Assembly: GCA_031265585.1 (NCBI GenBank)
Contig: JAISCL010000220.1
Location: forward strand, 1 to 51,674
DNA length: 51,674 nucleotides
Direction: 5' to 3'
From: Tannerella sp.
GTDB taxonomy: Bacteria > Bacteroidota > Bacteroidia > Bacteroidales > Tannerellaceae
In this document: in pieces, positions 1 through 9,400 of the stretch
How positions within the stretch are numbered: position 1 is the stretch's first letter
Layout of the letters: each line of letters begins with the position of its first letter
Made by a program: the position numbers and the translations under genes
The notes under the pieces: model-generated
Databases searched by the model: none
Told to the model about the DNA's origin: nothing
What the model saw: only the letters and a program-made list of their open reading frames with translations

Positions 1-288
1 CCCCCCCCCCCCCAACGCACAGATAATTAACGGCTTGCAGCCCGATTTTTAGGGGGATGGAAGCAGTATTGTCATGCCGGAAGGCTATGCGAGTCTGTTT
101 TATCATCGATCTGTTTCGTTAACTGTGAACTATTTTTTTACGTTACAGTATGCCGGATTACCACCCGGTGGTTCGCCGGATTACCACCCGGTGGTATGCC
201 GGCTTACTACCCGGCGGTGTGCCGGATTACTGTCCTCTCTTTAAATCATACTCTATGCGGTGTAATTTTGTACATCGTCATTATACTC
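1..288. other. Intergenic region at window start
   Basis: No gene is supported here. The window opens with a run of 13 C, which may be a contig edge or a sequencing artefact. Positions 141-235 hold a 23-bp tandem repeat, annotated separately. The region lies downstream of the DUF4091 gene (minus strand). An apparent 80-codon ORF on the plus strand runs through the repeat and then over the end of the DUF4091 gene in antisense, so I do not believe it is coding. Confidence 0.6.
152..235. repeat. Tandem array A, 23-bp units with a near-palindrome
   Basis: Three units start at 152, 175 and 198, and a partial fourth starts at 221. Each opens with GCCGG(A/C)TTAC and contains ACCACCCGGTGGT (GGCGGT in unit 3), a six-base inverted repeat around one central base. 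Units are contiguous, with no spacer. The array sits about 50 bp downstream of the DUF4091 stop codon. It resembles the three other arrays of this window in design but not in sequence, and its pitch is 23 rather than 21 bp. Confidence 0.85.
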
Positions 289-2040
289 TCAATCAAAACC
301 GGCATACACAGCACAGGCGCGGATGAGGGAAGCCCGTACGTCGTTCATCCGTTCCGTATCCCTGGTGTAATTCCGGTCTGCATCCGGAGTTACACTGTTC
401 ACCATCCTAAGCGCCAGCTCCGGATTCTTCCGGCCTAAAATGCGGAGCAGTTCATATTCTTCGCCCATGTCGCGTATGGCTTCCATACGGATGGAGGTCT
501 TGATCATGTTATTCTTTGTATCGGGATATACCGAATAGTGATCACCTTTGAAAGCGGCATCATCTACGGAATGGAAATCTTGCTGAAACCATTCCACCCA
601 AAAGTTCCACCCCCAATGCAACCAGCCGGACAAGCCCCATTTGTAACACAGCCAGCCTAACTGGCGCTGGTTCCACACCGGTTTATCGACCAGTCTGTTG
701 AGCCACCCCCAACCCGGGCCGCAACAATTGTATCCATAGATCCTGACGCCGTTTTGCTGCATTTCATCAAAGGCGGGCTTGTACGTTTGGTACAGTTCTT
801 CAATAGGGGTTACGACCGTTGCTCCCTGGCATACCGCGTTCCGGGCAGATTCCAGGTTAAACGTCGGGTCGCCGCATTTCATACCGGGCGCCTGTGTTTT
901 CAGCTTTTCCATGTAGTACCCGTACTGTCTGTGCTGGAGTTCCGATACCGCCTCGTCGCCAATGTGTTGTATCCACATTTCCAGCCATCCTTTTTCTTTG
1001 AGGTGGTTATACAAAGCGCCCAGAAACCCGTTATGAAAAACCCGGCAAGGCTTGCTCATGGCTTCGACATTGGACGTGCACAGTTTTCCCTTACCGTCAT
1101 TCATCAGGATATACGATTTGAAAGTTTCTCCCACAGCGCCGATTGTCGAACCGAGATGAAGCCCTTCCAGCCTGTTCACTGCTTTTTTGTCAATAAAGAA
1201 CTGTATGTACTCATCGAACCGGCTCCAGTCAAATGTGAATTTTCCATTCCTCAATCCGGTATCCGGAGCGTCAAGCAGGAGTTGCTGCGTATTGACGAAC
1301 AATACATTCATGCGGCTGCGACGCATATTGTCGGCCATATTCCCGACCAGTTCCCACCACTTCGGCGTCCAGCGTTCGAGGCCGTAAAGTTGCACGATCA
1401 CATCCTGCGGATGTTTTCCACGGGTAGCATCGTAGTACCAGGTGCCGGCGATCTGCTGATGGATCATAATATCGAAATCGCTTTCGTTCGCGCCGGGGAC
1501 TGTGACATTGTTTACCTCCGCACTGATGGCCACGGGATAAGTTTCTCCTACTGTTTTTACACGGGCCGTACCTTTATACAGTCCCGGTTCGGCATTCATG
1601 GGGACATGGAGTGTGACCCAGATGGAATGGGTTTCATTAGCAGGAACAGGAAAGCTCTTCTCATTGGAAAGCGGATCGGGATAAAAACCGGCCCCGGAGC
1701 GCACCAGTGTCTCCGGAGCCTGATTCCATGAGTTTTCGCCCATATATACATATTCCACAAACCTGTATTCCAAACGGGAGGCGGCTATCCTTTCGCTGCC
1801 GCATACCAAATCGGTAAAGTCAACGGAAGTGATCTCCAGTCCGGCATCACACCGGAAGAGGATCTGGAAAGATTCGGATTCGTTCCGGGCAACGACCAGG
1901 TCGAAAGCAGCCGTATCATTTTCGCCTCTGGTGAAATCCTTAAATACATTGACGTAGGAACTTTTTGTCCATACATCTACCGTGGTTGCCTTTATGCTCG
2001 AAGCCAGCAGCAGCAGCAGGAAGAATCTGAAAGTAATCAT
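289..2040 (-). CDS. Secreted GH123-like (DUF4091) glycosidase candidate
   Basis: 583 residues with an N-terminal signal peptide (MITFRFFLLLLLASSIKA). An N-terminal beta-rich domain (about 25-190) is followed by a TIM-barrel-like region. The Trp-rich segment near 480-510 (GLSGWLHWGWNFW) is typical of the DUF4091 family, whose catalytic domain is now linked to GH123 (beta-N-acetylgalactosaminidases using substrate-assisted catalysis). The adjacent D362-E363 in HIGDEA is a plausible counterpart of the family's Asp-Glu pair; that assignment is inference. The gene lies 33 bp after susD on the same strand, so it is most likely the last gene of a susC-susD-glycosidase operon acting in the periplasm or at the surface. 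The true substrate is unknown, because DUF4091 proteins are found in many glycan loci. Confidence 0.8.
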   Translation of the reverse strand: MITFRFFLLLLLASSIKATTVDVWTKSSYVNVFKDFTRGENDTAAFDLVVARNESESFQILFRCDAGLEITSVDFTDLVCGSERIAASRLEYRFVEYVYMGENSWNQAPETLVRSGAGFYPDPLSNEKSFPVPANETHSIWVTLHVPMNAEPGLYKGTARVKTVGETYPVAISAEVNNVTVPGANESDFDIMIHQQIAGTWYYDATRGKHPQDVIVQLYGLERWTPKWWELVGNMADNMRRSRMNVLFVNTQQLLLDAPDTGLRNGKFTFDWSRFDEYIQFFIDKKAVNRLEGLHLGSTIGAVGETFKSYILMNDGKGKLCTSNVEAMSKPCRVFHNGFLGALYNHLKEKGWLEMWIQHIGDEAVSELQHRQYGYYMEKLKTQAPGMKCGDPTFNLESARNAVCQGATVVTPIEELYQTYKPAFDEMQQNGVRIYGYNCCGPGWGWLNRLVDKPVWNQRQLGWLCYKWGLSGWLHWGWNFWVEWFQQDFHSVDDAAFKGDHYSVYPDTKNNMIKTSIRMEAIRDMGEEYELLRILGRKNPELALRMVNSVTPDADRNYTRDTERMNDVRASLIRACAVYAGFD

Positions 2041-2073
2041 CGCGTTAATCAGTTGCTTTAAAATACGTCCTTA

Positions 2074-3894
2074 CTAATCCTGTTCGATATCGCTGCCGGT
2101 CCATTCCGGATTTTGAATTATATACTTGCGGGCTTTATCAAATTCGATATCCCGAATGGGGAACAGATAATGTTTAGGATTCGTAAATACGCGGTTTTCG
2201 ACTTTAATGCGTTCGTAGAATGCCGGATCGGAAGCATTCTCTCCGGCCATGATCTGCAAGCTGTGAATGGGCTGCGCTTCGGTAACCGGGGCGATCTTCC
2301 ATCTCCTGACGTCAAAGAAACGATGCGTTTCAAATGCAAGTTCAATCCGGCGTTCATGGCGGATCTTTTCCCGCATTTGTTCTTTGCTCAAGCCTCGCGG
2401 CAGGCCGGGCAACCCGGCGCGGTCCCGAATCTCGTCAACATACCTGTAAACATCGTCCACCGGGCCTTGCGCTTCATTTAATGCTTCGGCATAATTCAAA
2501 TAGATTTCTCCCAGGCGGAAAAAAATCCAGGTATGATTTCTCCAGATATTTCCCATGTGCCCCGGACGATAACTGTGGTCGATGATTTTCTTCATCAGGT
2601 AGCCGGTCTTACAATAATCCGATCCGGCATTGCGTCTTCCGTCTTTTCCGTTATACCAAAATTCCAGGACTGAGTTTTTCCAGGTTTGTTTGGCAAAATT
2701 GATGCTTGCATAAAACCGCGGTTCACGGTTTACGTACATATTCCATACGCCTTCCGGATGGTAGCCTTTCGGATGCGCTTCGGTTGAAAACCCGGTTTCG
2801 ACATATCCTGAGGCCGGATTGATAACGGGAGTTAAGCCATCGTCTGTGTATCCGGTAACAGGCGTTGAGCCGTCTGCCATTTCATACGCGTCGACCAGTT
2901 CCTGGGTTGGATTCATAATGGAAAACAGGCCGAAACTGACGGGATCCGAGCAGTTGTTCAGGTGCTGGTAATTGCCGCAGTTTTTGACAAACAGCCATTC
3001 TTTGTTATTCAACTCCTGCCAGATGTTCGTATAATTAAGGTAGGGATCATTATCCGGGCTTCTGTATAATCCGAATCCCGCAGAGAGCGCTGCATTGATA
3101 CAGGCGATTGACGCATCGGCGGCTTTTTGCCAGCGGGCTGCGTCGTGGCTTTGAGGCACCAGGCCTTCCCCATCCCTGTTGGAAAAGGAGGCATAATCGG
3201 TATTACCGTTCCAAAGCGGACTTGCCATGTACAGCAGCACTCTCGATTTCAACGCCATAGCGGCGATCGAAGTCACCCGTCCGTATTCTCCGCTGCCTGT
3301 CGAAGCCGGCAATACGGCAATCGCCTTGTCACATTCTTCGACTATAAAATCAACACATTCCTGCACCGGCGAACGCTTGTATGAAAGGAAGTCCGCATCA
3401 CTCGCCAATTCGTCCGTAATGATTACAAACGGACCGTAAGCTCTGAATATCTGGAAATAATTGAACGCCCTGTGAAAAAACACTTCCGCTTTCCATTTTT
3501 CTTTTGTCGTTTCATCCATCGGAACGTTATCAATCCGGTTCTGGAATATGTTGCATTTCCGGATATTGATGTAACATTCCCGCCATATCGGAATACTTTG
3601 TACGTTGGTCGGGTTCCATGAACCGTCGTTTATCGCATGCGTATATGAACCGCCGTAAGCGATTTCCATTTCATCGCAACCGCCCGTCCACGGACTTCGG
3701 TATTCCCATCCCTGATCGGCAAAATTGGATTCCAGGGGAAGCATCCTGTAAATATTATTCAGGAAGGCTTCCGCATAATTCCGCTGTGTAAATACTTCGT
3801 CTAATGTCATATCTCCGGTTGGCTGCTTGTCCAGGTAAGACTCGCAGGAGAAAAGGAACACGGTCAATAATATAATAAATTTATTTGTTTTCAT
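2074..3894 (-). CDS. SusD/RagB-family outer-membrane glycan-binding lipoprotein
   Basis: 606 residues. It begins with a lipoprotein signal (LLTVFLFSC, lipidated Cys near 16) followed by the ESYLDKQPTGDMTLDEVF segment typical of SusD proteins. The body has the tetratricopeptide-like SusD fold and the usual C-terminal features: LGEIYLNYAEALNEA near 460, RIELAFETHRFFDVRRW near 530 and YLFPIRDIEF near 575. SusD proteins sit at the cell surface as a lid on the SusC channel and help capture oligosaccharides. It lies 13 bp downstream of susC and 33 bp upstream of the DUF4091 gene, so the three are probably one transcript. Length is normal for the family, and nothing looks truncated. Confidence 0.97.
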   Translation of the reverse strand: MKTNKFIILLTVFLFSCESYLDKQPTGDMTLDEVFTQRNYAEAFLNNIYRMLPLESNFADQGWEYRSPWTGGCDEMEIAYGGSYTHAINDGSWNPTNVQSIPIWRECYINIRKCNIFQNRIDNVPMDETTKEKWKAEVFFHRAFNYFQIFRAYGPFVIITDELASDADFLSYKRSPVQECVDFIVEECDKAIAVLPASTGSGEYGRVTSIAAMALKSRVLLYMASPLWNGNTDYASFSNRDGEGLVPQSHDAARWQKAADASIACINAALSAGFGLYRSPDNDPYLNYTNIWQELNNKEWLFVKNCGNYQHLNNCSDPVSFGLFSIMNPTQELVDAYEMADGSTPVTGYTDDGLTPVINPASGYVETGFSTEAHPKGYHPEGVWNMYVNREPRFYASINFAKQTWKNSVLEFWYNGKDGRRNAGSDYCKTGYLMKKIIDHSYRPGHMGNIWRNHTWIFFRLGEIYLNYAEALNEAQGPVDDVYRYVDEIRDRAGLPGLPRGLSKEQMREKIRHERRIELAFETHRFFDVRRWKIAPVTEAQPIHSLQIMAGENASDPAFYERIKVENRVFTNPKHYLFPIRDIEFDKARKYIIQNPEWTGSDIEQD

Positions 3895-3907
3895 ATTCTT
3901 AGCTAAA

Positions 3908-6900
3908 TTAAAAGTTAAACTCTGCGCCGAAATTAATAATCCGCTGTTTTGGGTATCCTCCGGTTTGGGTCATTTCCGGATCCACTATTTTTATCTTATC
4001 CCAGACAAACAGGTTCGTGCCGTTAATAAACACTCTGATCTTATCCGATTTCACCTTTTGGCTGATGCTTTTGGGAATTGTATATCCTATTTCAGCATTC
4101 TGAAATCTCAAAAAGGAGGCATCCCGCATGTACAGGGTTGATGTCTGGTAATTATTCGGGTTTTTCCCCGCTATGACTGCCGGGTATTTGGCGTTACTGT
4201 TGTCTGCTGCTCCGGGAATCCAGCGGTTGTCATAATATTCGCGGAAAATATTGTAGTTGGGATATTCCAGGCTGTATGGCCACATACCTGTGCCGTCCAG
4301 GAAAGTTGAACGGTGCGCTGCCCCGGTGAAGTAAACGGTGGCGTCAAAGCCTTTCCAGGCGACCGTTCCGCCGAAACCGTACATTATTTCGGGCGACGTC
4401 TGACTGTAGCCGATGGCTACCCGGTCGTAGCTATCTACGACGCCATCTTCATTGACGTCTTTATATTTAATATCTCCCGGTTGTACGATGTCCATAAGCA
4501 TTTGCCGGGGGCTTTGCGCAATGTCGTCTTCGTCCCGGAAGAATCCAATGGCTTCGTATCCGAAAACCTGGTCAATGGGTTTTCCTTTCGTTGCCTGGTA
4601 AGCCCATAAGGGTTCCGGCTTATCGTCTTCCAGGATTTTGTTTCGTGCAAAACTGAAATTGCTCCTGAAAGAATAGAAGAATCCCGAGCCGGTCGTTTCC
4701 TTGATTTCAAGCATTGCATCAACGCCCCTGTTCAGGGCCTTTCCCAAATTTCCGGCGGGCGTGGTGATGATACCGATGTAATCGGGAACCGTTTCGCGCG
4801 AAATTAAAATATTGTCCCTTATCTCATGGAACGCATCTACCTGCAGGGATGCACGTCCGTTGAACAGATCCAGGTCAAAACCGGCGTTTCCTTTTGTCGC
4901 CGTTTCCCAGGTGACGTTTTGTACGCCGATTTGCGCCTCCTGAATTCCAGCTCCCGAACCGGCGTGGCTTGTTCCCCAGAAATATCCCCACGCGTCTTTA
5001 TCTACCCTGGTCTGGTAGAGGAAGCGCCTGCCGCCGATTGCGTCGTTACCTACCTGGCCGTATGATCCGCGGATTTTAAGGTGGGAAACTACCTGTGGAT
5101 TCCAGAAGTTTTCGCCGGAGATGACCCATCCTGCCGAGACAGCGGGGAATAAGCCATACCGTTTCCCGCGGGGGAAATTTTCCGAACCGTTATAACCGGC
5201 ATTGAACTCGAACAGGTAACGGCTGGCATAATCGTACGAAATGCGGCCCACCATCCCCTGGTGACGTGAAGGGATATTATCCACTTCACTTGCCGCCTGC
5301 ACATTTACGTATTCACGCCTGTTAAACAGCAATAATCCGCCTACATGGTGATACCCGAAATTCCGGTTGTAGTTGAGGGACAGATCCATATAAATAGAAC
5401 GGTTACCATTGCTGCTTACGCTGGATCCCATGGCGCCCTGCTCGCGGATAACCGAATAATTGTCTTCCATTGTGACAGGATCAGGCCCTAAGTATTGTTT
5501 TACGCCGTATGCGATCCGGCGGAATATTTCGGAGAAATTGTAGGCATCGAATGCAAATTTCCCCGACAGGGATAAACCTTCGGTGAGTAATGACGACAAG
5601 TCCCATTTAGCGCCGAAAGTACCTTGAATGGTGTTAATATACATATTGGTATAGCCGCTTTGCGTTGTCAGCGCCCACGGGTTTTCGATCATGTAGGAAG
5701 GGCCTCCGGCCACCGAGCCGTCCGGGTTTCTAACGGGATAACTGATTGGCGATATTTGCTTGGTGGCATGGTGAATCGTCCCGGCTGCAGTTCCCTGATA
5801 ATTCCGGTTTTGAATGATGGCGCCCAGTCCCAGGTCAACTACCAGGTCTTTATATACGTTCACGTCAACATTTGTCCGGAAAGTATAACGGTTCAGGCGT
5901 GAATTGGTTTTATAATCCAGCGACTCGTCTTCCTTATATAATCCGCTTTGTCCGGTGTATCCTATATTTACATAATAACGTACGATTTCATCTCCCCCCG
6001 TAATGCTCAGGTTATGGAAGCTCTGGTCTGTTGTTTTCTTATAAACTTCGTCCGTCCAGTTTACGTTCGGATGCAGGTAAGGATCGGAACCGTCCCTGAA
6101 TAAGCGGATGTCGTCTTCCGTCCATGGCAGGAGACGCCCGGAATTATCGCTGGCTTCGTTCATTAATGAAGCGAACTCCCATCCTTCAATATAATTCGGG
6201 AAGCGCATGCCCGTTAATGTCGCCCATTCGGTGCGTAACATCACTTTCGGTTTCTGTTTTTTTCCTTTTTTGGTGTTGATCAGGATGACGCCGTTGGCTC
6301 CGCGCACACCGTAAACGGCTGTTGCGGAAGCGTCTTTCAGGATGACGAAGCTTTCTACTTCCTGCGGGTTCGTTAAATTAATATCCCGTTCAACCCCGTC
6401 TACCAAAATCAGAGGCGTTTTGGAGCCGGACCAGGTACTGAATCCCCGGATGTAGATCTGAGCCGCGTCAAATCCGGCTTCTCCGCTTTCCTGCCGGGTG
6501 ATAAGTCCGGGGATATGACCGCCTAATGCATTTGTAAAAGTAGCGGTCGGCACCGAAATAATTGTTTCCATCGGCGTCGTCGATAAGGCGCCGGTTACCG
6601 AAACTTTCTTTTGGGTGCCGTAGCCGACTACGACCACATCTTCCAGCGCGATGGAGGATTCTCTTAAAACGACGTTAATTACGCGTTGATCTTTCACTTC
6701 TATTTCCTGTGTAATGAATCCCAGATAGGAAAACACGAGTACGTCGGAAGCGTTCTTCGAGGCAATGGAATAGTTTCCGTCTATGTCCGTCGCTGTTCCT
6801 GTTGCCGTTCCCTTGATTGATACATTCGCCCCGATCACCGAATTACCTTCAATGTCCAGTACCGTTCCGGTAACCGTTTTCGTCTGTTGATCTTCCGCCA

Positions 6901-6976
6901 GGGCCGGATGGATATTCCAGATGCCTGAAAGCAGGGCTATGCATAGTGAAACTGTTTTTAAAAAATTATTTTTCAT
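3908..6976 (-). CDS. SusC/RagA-family TonB-dependent outer-membrane transporter
   Basis: 1022 residues with a signal peptide (to about 28). A carboxypeptidase-D-like regulatory domain follows (about 35-110; VTGTVLDIEGNSVIGA, GTATDIDGNYS), then the linker LEDVVVVGYGTQKKVSVTGA, the plug domain (GVRGANGVILINTKKG near 225) and a long beta-barrel ending in GAEFNF with terminal aromatic Phe. This is the classic SusC architecture: energised by TonB, it imports oligosaccharides bound by SusD. No anti-sigma or hybrid two-component regulator is attached. The gene is separated from fucI upstream by about 358 bp without a gene, so its promoter is probably its own. No LacI-type site was seen before it, leaving open whether it belongs to the lacI regulon. 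Confidence 0.97.
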   Translation of the reverse strand: MKNNFLKTVSLCIALLSGIWNIHPALAEDQQTKTVTGTVLDIEGNSVIGANVSIKGTATGTATDIDGNYSIASKNASDVLVFSYLGFITQEIEVKDQRVINVVLRESSIALEDVVVVGYGTQKKVSVTGALSTTPMETIISVPTATFTNALGGHIPGLITRQESGEAGFDAAQIYIRGFSTWSGSKTPLILVDGVERDINLTNPQEVESFVILKDASATAVYGVRGANGVILINTKKGKKQKPKVMLRTEWATLTGMRFPNYIEGWEFASLMNEASDNSGRLLPWTEDDIRLFRDGSDPYLHPNVNWTDEVYKKTTDQSFHNLSITGGDEIVRYYVNIGYTGQSGLYKEDESLDYKTNSRLNRYTFRTNVDVNVYKDLVVDLGLGAIIQNRNYQGTAAGTIHHATKQISPISYPVRNPDGSVAGGPSYMIENPWALTTQSGYTNMYINTIQGTFGAKWDLSSLLTEGLSLSGKFAFDAYNFSEIFRRIAYGVKQYLGPDPVTMEDNYSVIREQGAMGSSVSSNGNRSIYMDLSLNYNRNFGYHHVGGLLLFNRREYVNVQAASEVDNIPSRHQGMVGRISYDYASRYLFEFNAGYNGSENFPRGKRYGLFPAVSAGWVISGENFWNPQVVSHLKIRGSYGQVGNDAIGGRRFLYQTRVDKDAWGYFWGTSHAGSGAGIQEAQIGVQNVTWETATKGNAGFDLDLFNGRASLQVDAFHEIRDNILISRETVPDYIGIITTPAGNLGKALNRGVDAMLEIKETTGSGFFYSFRSNFSFARNKILEDDKPEPLWAYQATKGKPIDQVFGYEAIGFFRDEDDIAQSPRQMLMDIVQPGDIKYKDVNEDGVVDSYDRVAIGYSQTSPEIMYGFGGTVAWKGFDATVYFTGAAHRSTFLDGTGMWPYSLEYPNYNIFREYYDNRWIPGAADNSNAKYPAVIAGKNPNNYQTSTLYMRDASFLRFQNAEIGYTIPKSISQKVKSDKIRVFINGTNLFVWDKIKIVDPEMTQTGGYPKQRIINFGAEFNF

Positions 6977-7334
6977 AATGTGTTGGTTAGTGATTAGTGA
7001 TTAATTTAAAGTGTTTAATTATACTGGGAGACCGCAGAATTAGCTATTTTTTGCATTTTTGATGCGTTAAATTCAGTAACTTTGCGGGCTGTTGAACGGA
7101 AATGAGTTGTTGCTTGCCGGCTTTTCGGGGCTGCTTTGCGACATGTCTTTTCCGGATCTGCACAGTTCGGAGGTGGGTCGAAAGGCGGGGACGGCGTTCC
7201 CCGGACGGATTTTTGTCCGGGAGGTTGGGCTTCCGCGCTTTTGACGGGCATCTCTTCAGGAGGCCGGTGGAAAGGAGGTATGGCCGTCGAAAACTGTTCC
7301 TCCTTTTACCGGTTTTTTTACAATCAGTCTTTTT
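6977..7334. other. Intergenic region between fucI and susC
   Basis: I see no convincing gene in this stretch. A 7-bp perfect hairpin (CCCGGAC at 7199-7205, GTCCGGG at 7214-7220) lies downstream of fucI but has no T-run on the minus strand, so it is at best a weak terminator or RNA-stabilising stem. A short inverted repeat (GCAT 7052-7055, ATGC 7061-7064) and an orphan plus-strand TAACTTTG (7076-7083) are also present. A 78-codon minus-strand ORF at 7015-7251 shows no recognisable protein character. Confidence 0.5.
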
Positions 7335-9113
7335 TCATTTGTATAGCGGTCCGTAGGTGGCGCAGGCTCGGTAGTCGGAGTATTCCGGGTCGGAGCCGTG
7401 GGCGGACCAGGCGGCGGGCCGGAAGATGTCGTCGTCGTCGATGTTGTGCATGCAGACCGGGATGGAGAGCATGGAGGCCAGCGAGATGAGGTCGGCTCCG
7501 ATATGGCCGTAGCTGATGGCGCCGTGGTTGGCGCCCCAGTGGTTCATGACGGAGTAGACGTCTTTGAAGCGGCCTTTTCCGGTGATGCGGGGGACGAAGA
7601 AGGTGGAGGGCCAGGTGCGGTCGGTGCGCCGGTCGATCAGGTCGAAGGCGTCGTCGGGGAAGCGGGCGGTCCATCCTTCGGCGATCTGGAGGACGGGGCC
7701 GAGGTCGCGGATCAGGTTCAGGCGGCACATGGTGACGGGCATTCCTGCGCGTGTGAGGAATTTGGAGGAGTAGCCTCCGCCGCGCATGTATTCGAGGGAG
7801 GCCGGGTGCCAGGTGGTGGATTGCAACATGCGTTCCACTTCTTCGGGTTGGATTTCCCAGAAGGGTTTGATGACGGGGTTGCCGTTTTCGTCCGACTGCT
7901 GTCCGGTGCCGTCGAGGGTGCAGGAGCCGGAGTTGATGAGGTGGATGGCGCCGTCGCGGAGGAGGCCGTCGGGTTTCCAGCCGGTCACGCGCTCGATGGA
8001 TTCGGGGCTCCAGCAGGTGCGCACGTCGGCAAAGAGCTGTGCGCGGTTGGTGAGGAGCTTGTTGAAGAGCATGCTGACGGCATTGAGGTGGTCGTCTTCG
8101 GTGGCGACGATGAAGGGTTCGCGGATGCCGTTCCAGTCGAAGGAGGAGTTGAGGATGGCTTCGGGGAAGTCGCCGTCGGGGAGGAAGTCGGTCCACTGCC
8201 GCTGTCCCTGGAAACCGCCGGCGATGGCGTTGTGTCCGCCGGCTTCTTCGCCGAAGTCCGGGCCGTTCAGTTTTTCGTTACCGGTCATCAGGTCGCGTAT
8301 GATGAGGGTCATTTTTACGGTAAATTCCCAGTCGCGGTCTTTCTGTTCCCTTGAGCGGCGGATGGCTTCGCGGTTGAAGTCTTCGCCTTCGCGGGCGATG
8401 CAGTTTTTGCGGGTCCAGGCGATGGCTTTTTCATATTCTTCGCGGTCGTATATTTCCTGCTGCACGCGGCGGAGGATTTCGGAGCAGTCGACGTATTCGG
8501 CGCGTATGCCGAGGTATTCCCGGAGGAAGTCGGGGTTGACGATTGATCCGGCGATGCCCATGGATACGGAGCCGATGGCGAGGTATGATTTTCCGCGCAT
8601 CAGGGCTACGGCGAGGCCCGCGCGGGCAAAGCGGAGGAGTTTTTCCTGCACGTCGGGGGGGATGGCCGTGTCGCCCGCGTCCTGTACGTTGCGTCCGTAG
8701 ATGCCGAAGGCGGGGAGTCCGAACTGGTTGTGGGCGGCCAGGGCGGCGGCGAGGTAGACGGCGCCGGGGCGTTCGGTTCCGTTGAAGCCCCAGATGGCTT
8801 TGGGGATGAGGGGGTTCATGTCGACGGTTTCCGATCCGTAGCACCAGCAGGGGGTGACGGAGAGGGAGAGGCCGACGTTTTCGCGTTCAAATTTTGCGGC
8901 GCAGTCAGCGGCTTCCTTCACGCCGCCGATGCAGGTGTCGGCTATTACACATTCCACCGGGGAGCCGTCCGGGTAACGGAGCGAGCGGGTGTAAAATCCG
9001 GCTACGTTCTGCGCCATGTTCCGGGTGGTTTCTTCGAGGGATTCGCGGATTCCTTTTCTACGCCCGTCGATGATGGGGCGTATTCCGATTTTGGGATAGT
9101 TTTTTTCAGTCAT
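7335..9113 (-). CDS. fucI: L-fucose isomerase (also acts on D-arabinose)
   Basis: 592 residues, colinear over its whole length with FucI (about 591 residues in E. coli). Shared blocks include [15 protein letters not shown] near the start, [10 protein letters not shown] near 87, [18 protein letters not shown] near 106, the glycine-rich [12 protein letters not shown] near 298 and the C-terminal [12 protein letters not shown]. The three Mn2+ ligands known for FucI fall at E339 (VATED), D363 (FADVR) and H530 (GANHG). The family interconverts L-fucose and L-fuculose and, equally relevant here, D-arabinose and D-ribulose. It is cytoplasmic. It follows a GH172 gene, separated by the palindromic array B. 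Base composition is visibly G/C-richer than in flanking genes, which opens long meaningless antisense frames. No fuculokinase or aldolase gene is visible nearby. Confidence 0.97.
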   Translation of the reverse strand: MTEKNYPKIGIRPIIDGRRKGIRESLEETTRNMAQNVAGFYTRSLRYPDGSPVECVIADTCIGGVKEAADCAAKFERENVGLSLSVTPCWCYGSETVDMNPLIPKAIWGFNGTERPGAVYLAAALAAHNQFGLPAFGIYGRNVQDAGDTAIPPDVQEKLLRFARAGLAVALMRGKSYLAIGSVSMGIAGSIVNPDFLREYLGIRAEYVDCSEILRRVQQEIYDREEYEKAIAWTRKNCIAREGEDFNREAIRRSREQKDRDWEFTVKMTLIIRDLMTGNEKLNGPDFGEEAGGHNAIAGGFQGQRQWTDFLPDGDFPEAILNSSFDWNGIREPFIVATEDDHLNAVSMLFNKLLTNRAQLFADVRTCWSPESIERVTGWKPDGLLRDGAIHLINSGSCTLDGTGQQSDENGNPVIKPFWEIQPEEVERMLQSTTWHPASLEYMRGGGYSSKFLTRAGMPVTMCRLNLIRDLGPVLQIAEGWTARFPDDAFDLIDRRTDRTWPSTFFVPRITGKGRFKDVYSVMNHWGANHGAISYGHIGADLISLASMLSIPVCMHNIDDDDIFRPAAWSAHGSDPEYSDYRACATYGPLYK

Positions 9114-9174
9114 ATCATTTTATTTATAAAGTTTTATTACCGGTTCTGTAATTATTGCGCATCCCGGCGGGATG

Positions 9175-9385
9175 CCGATACGTGTCGGAAGTTTCCCGAT
9201 ACGTGTCGGAGATTTTCCGATACGTGTCGGAAGTTTTCCGATACGTATCGGAGATTTTCCGATACGTATCGGAAGTTTCCCGATACGTATCGGAGGTTTT
9301 CCGATACGTATCGGAGATTTTCCGATACGTATCGGAAGTTTCCCGATACGTATCGGAGGTTTTCCGATACGTATCGGAGAGAGCG
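9175..9385. repeat. Tandem array B, ten 21-bp units each with a 16-bp palindrome
   Basis: Ten contiguous units begin at 9176, 9197, 9218, 9239, 9260, 9281, 9302, 9323, 9344 and 9365, an exact 21-bp pitch. The core of most units is the perfect palindrome TCCGATACGTATCGGA; the first three carry GTG in place of GTA. Linkers are short and T-rich (AGTTTTC, AGATTTTC, AGGTTTTC, AGTTTCC). It fills the gap between the GH172 stop (9401) and the fucI start (9113). A different palindrome (CATCCCGGCGGGATG, 9160-9174) abuts it. Because 21 is a multiple of three and no unit holds a stop codon, several frames on both strands stay open, giving spurious DTYRKTS-like repeat peptides. Function is unknown: protein-binding array, mRNA hairpin series or a selfish repeat are all possible. 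Confidence 0.95.
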
Positions 9386-9400
9386 GTTCCTGTACCTCTG

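Noticed and set aside
1..13. C13 homopolymer as a phase-variable tract
   Set aside because: It sits at the very edge of the window with no gene reading through it, so a sequence-end artefact is at least as likely.
7398..8700. Plus-strand ORFs of over 300 codons across fucI
   Set aside because: They are antisense shadows of the GC-rich fucI gene, with low-complexity, glycine- and arginine-rich translations.
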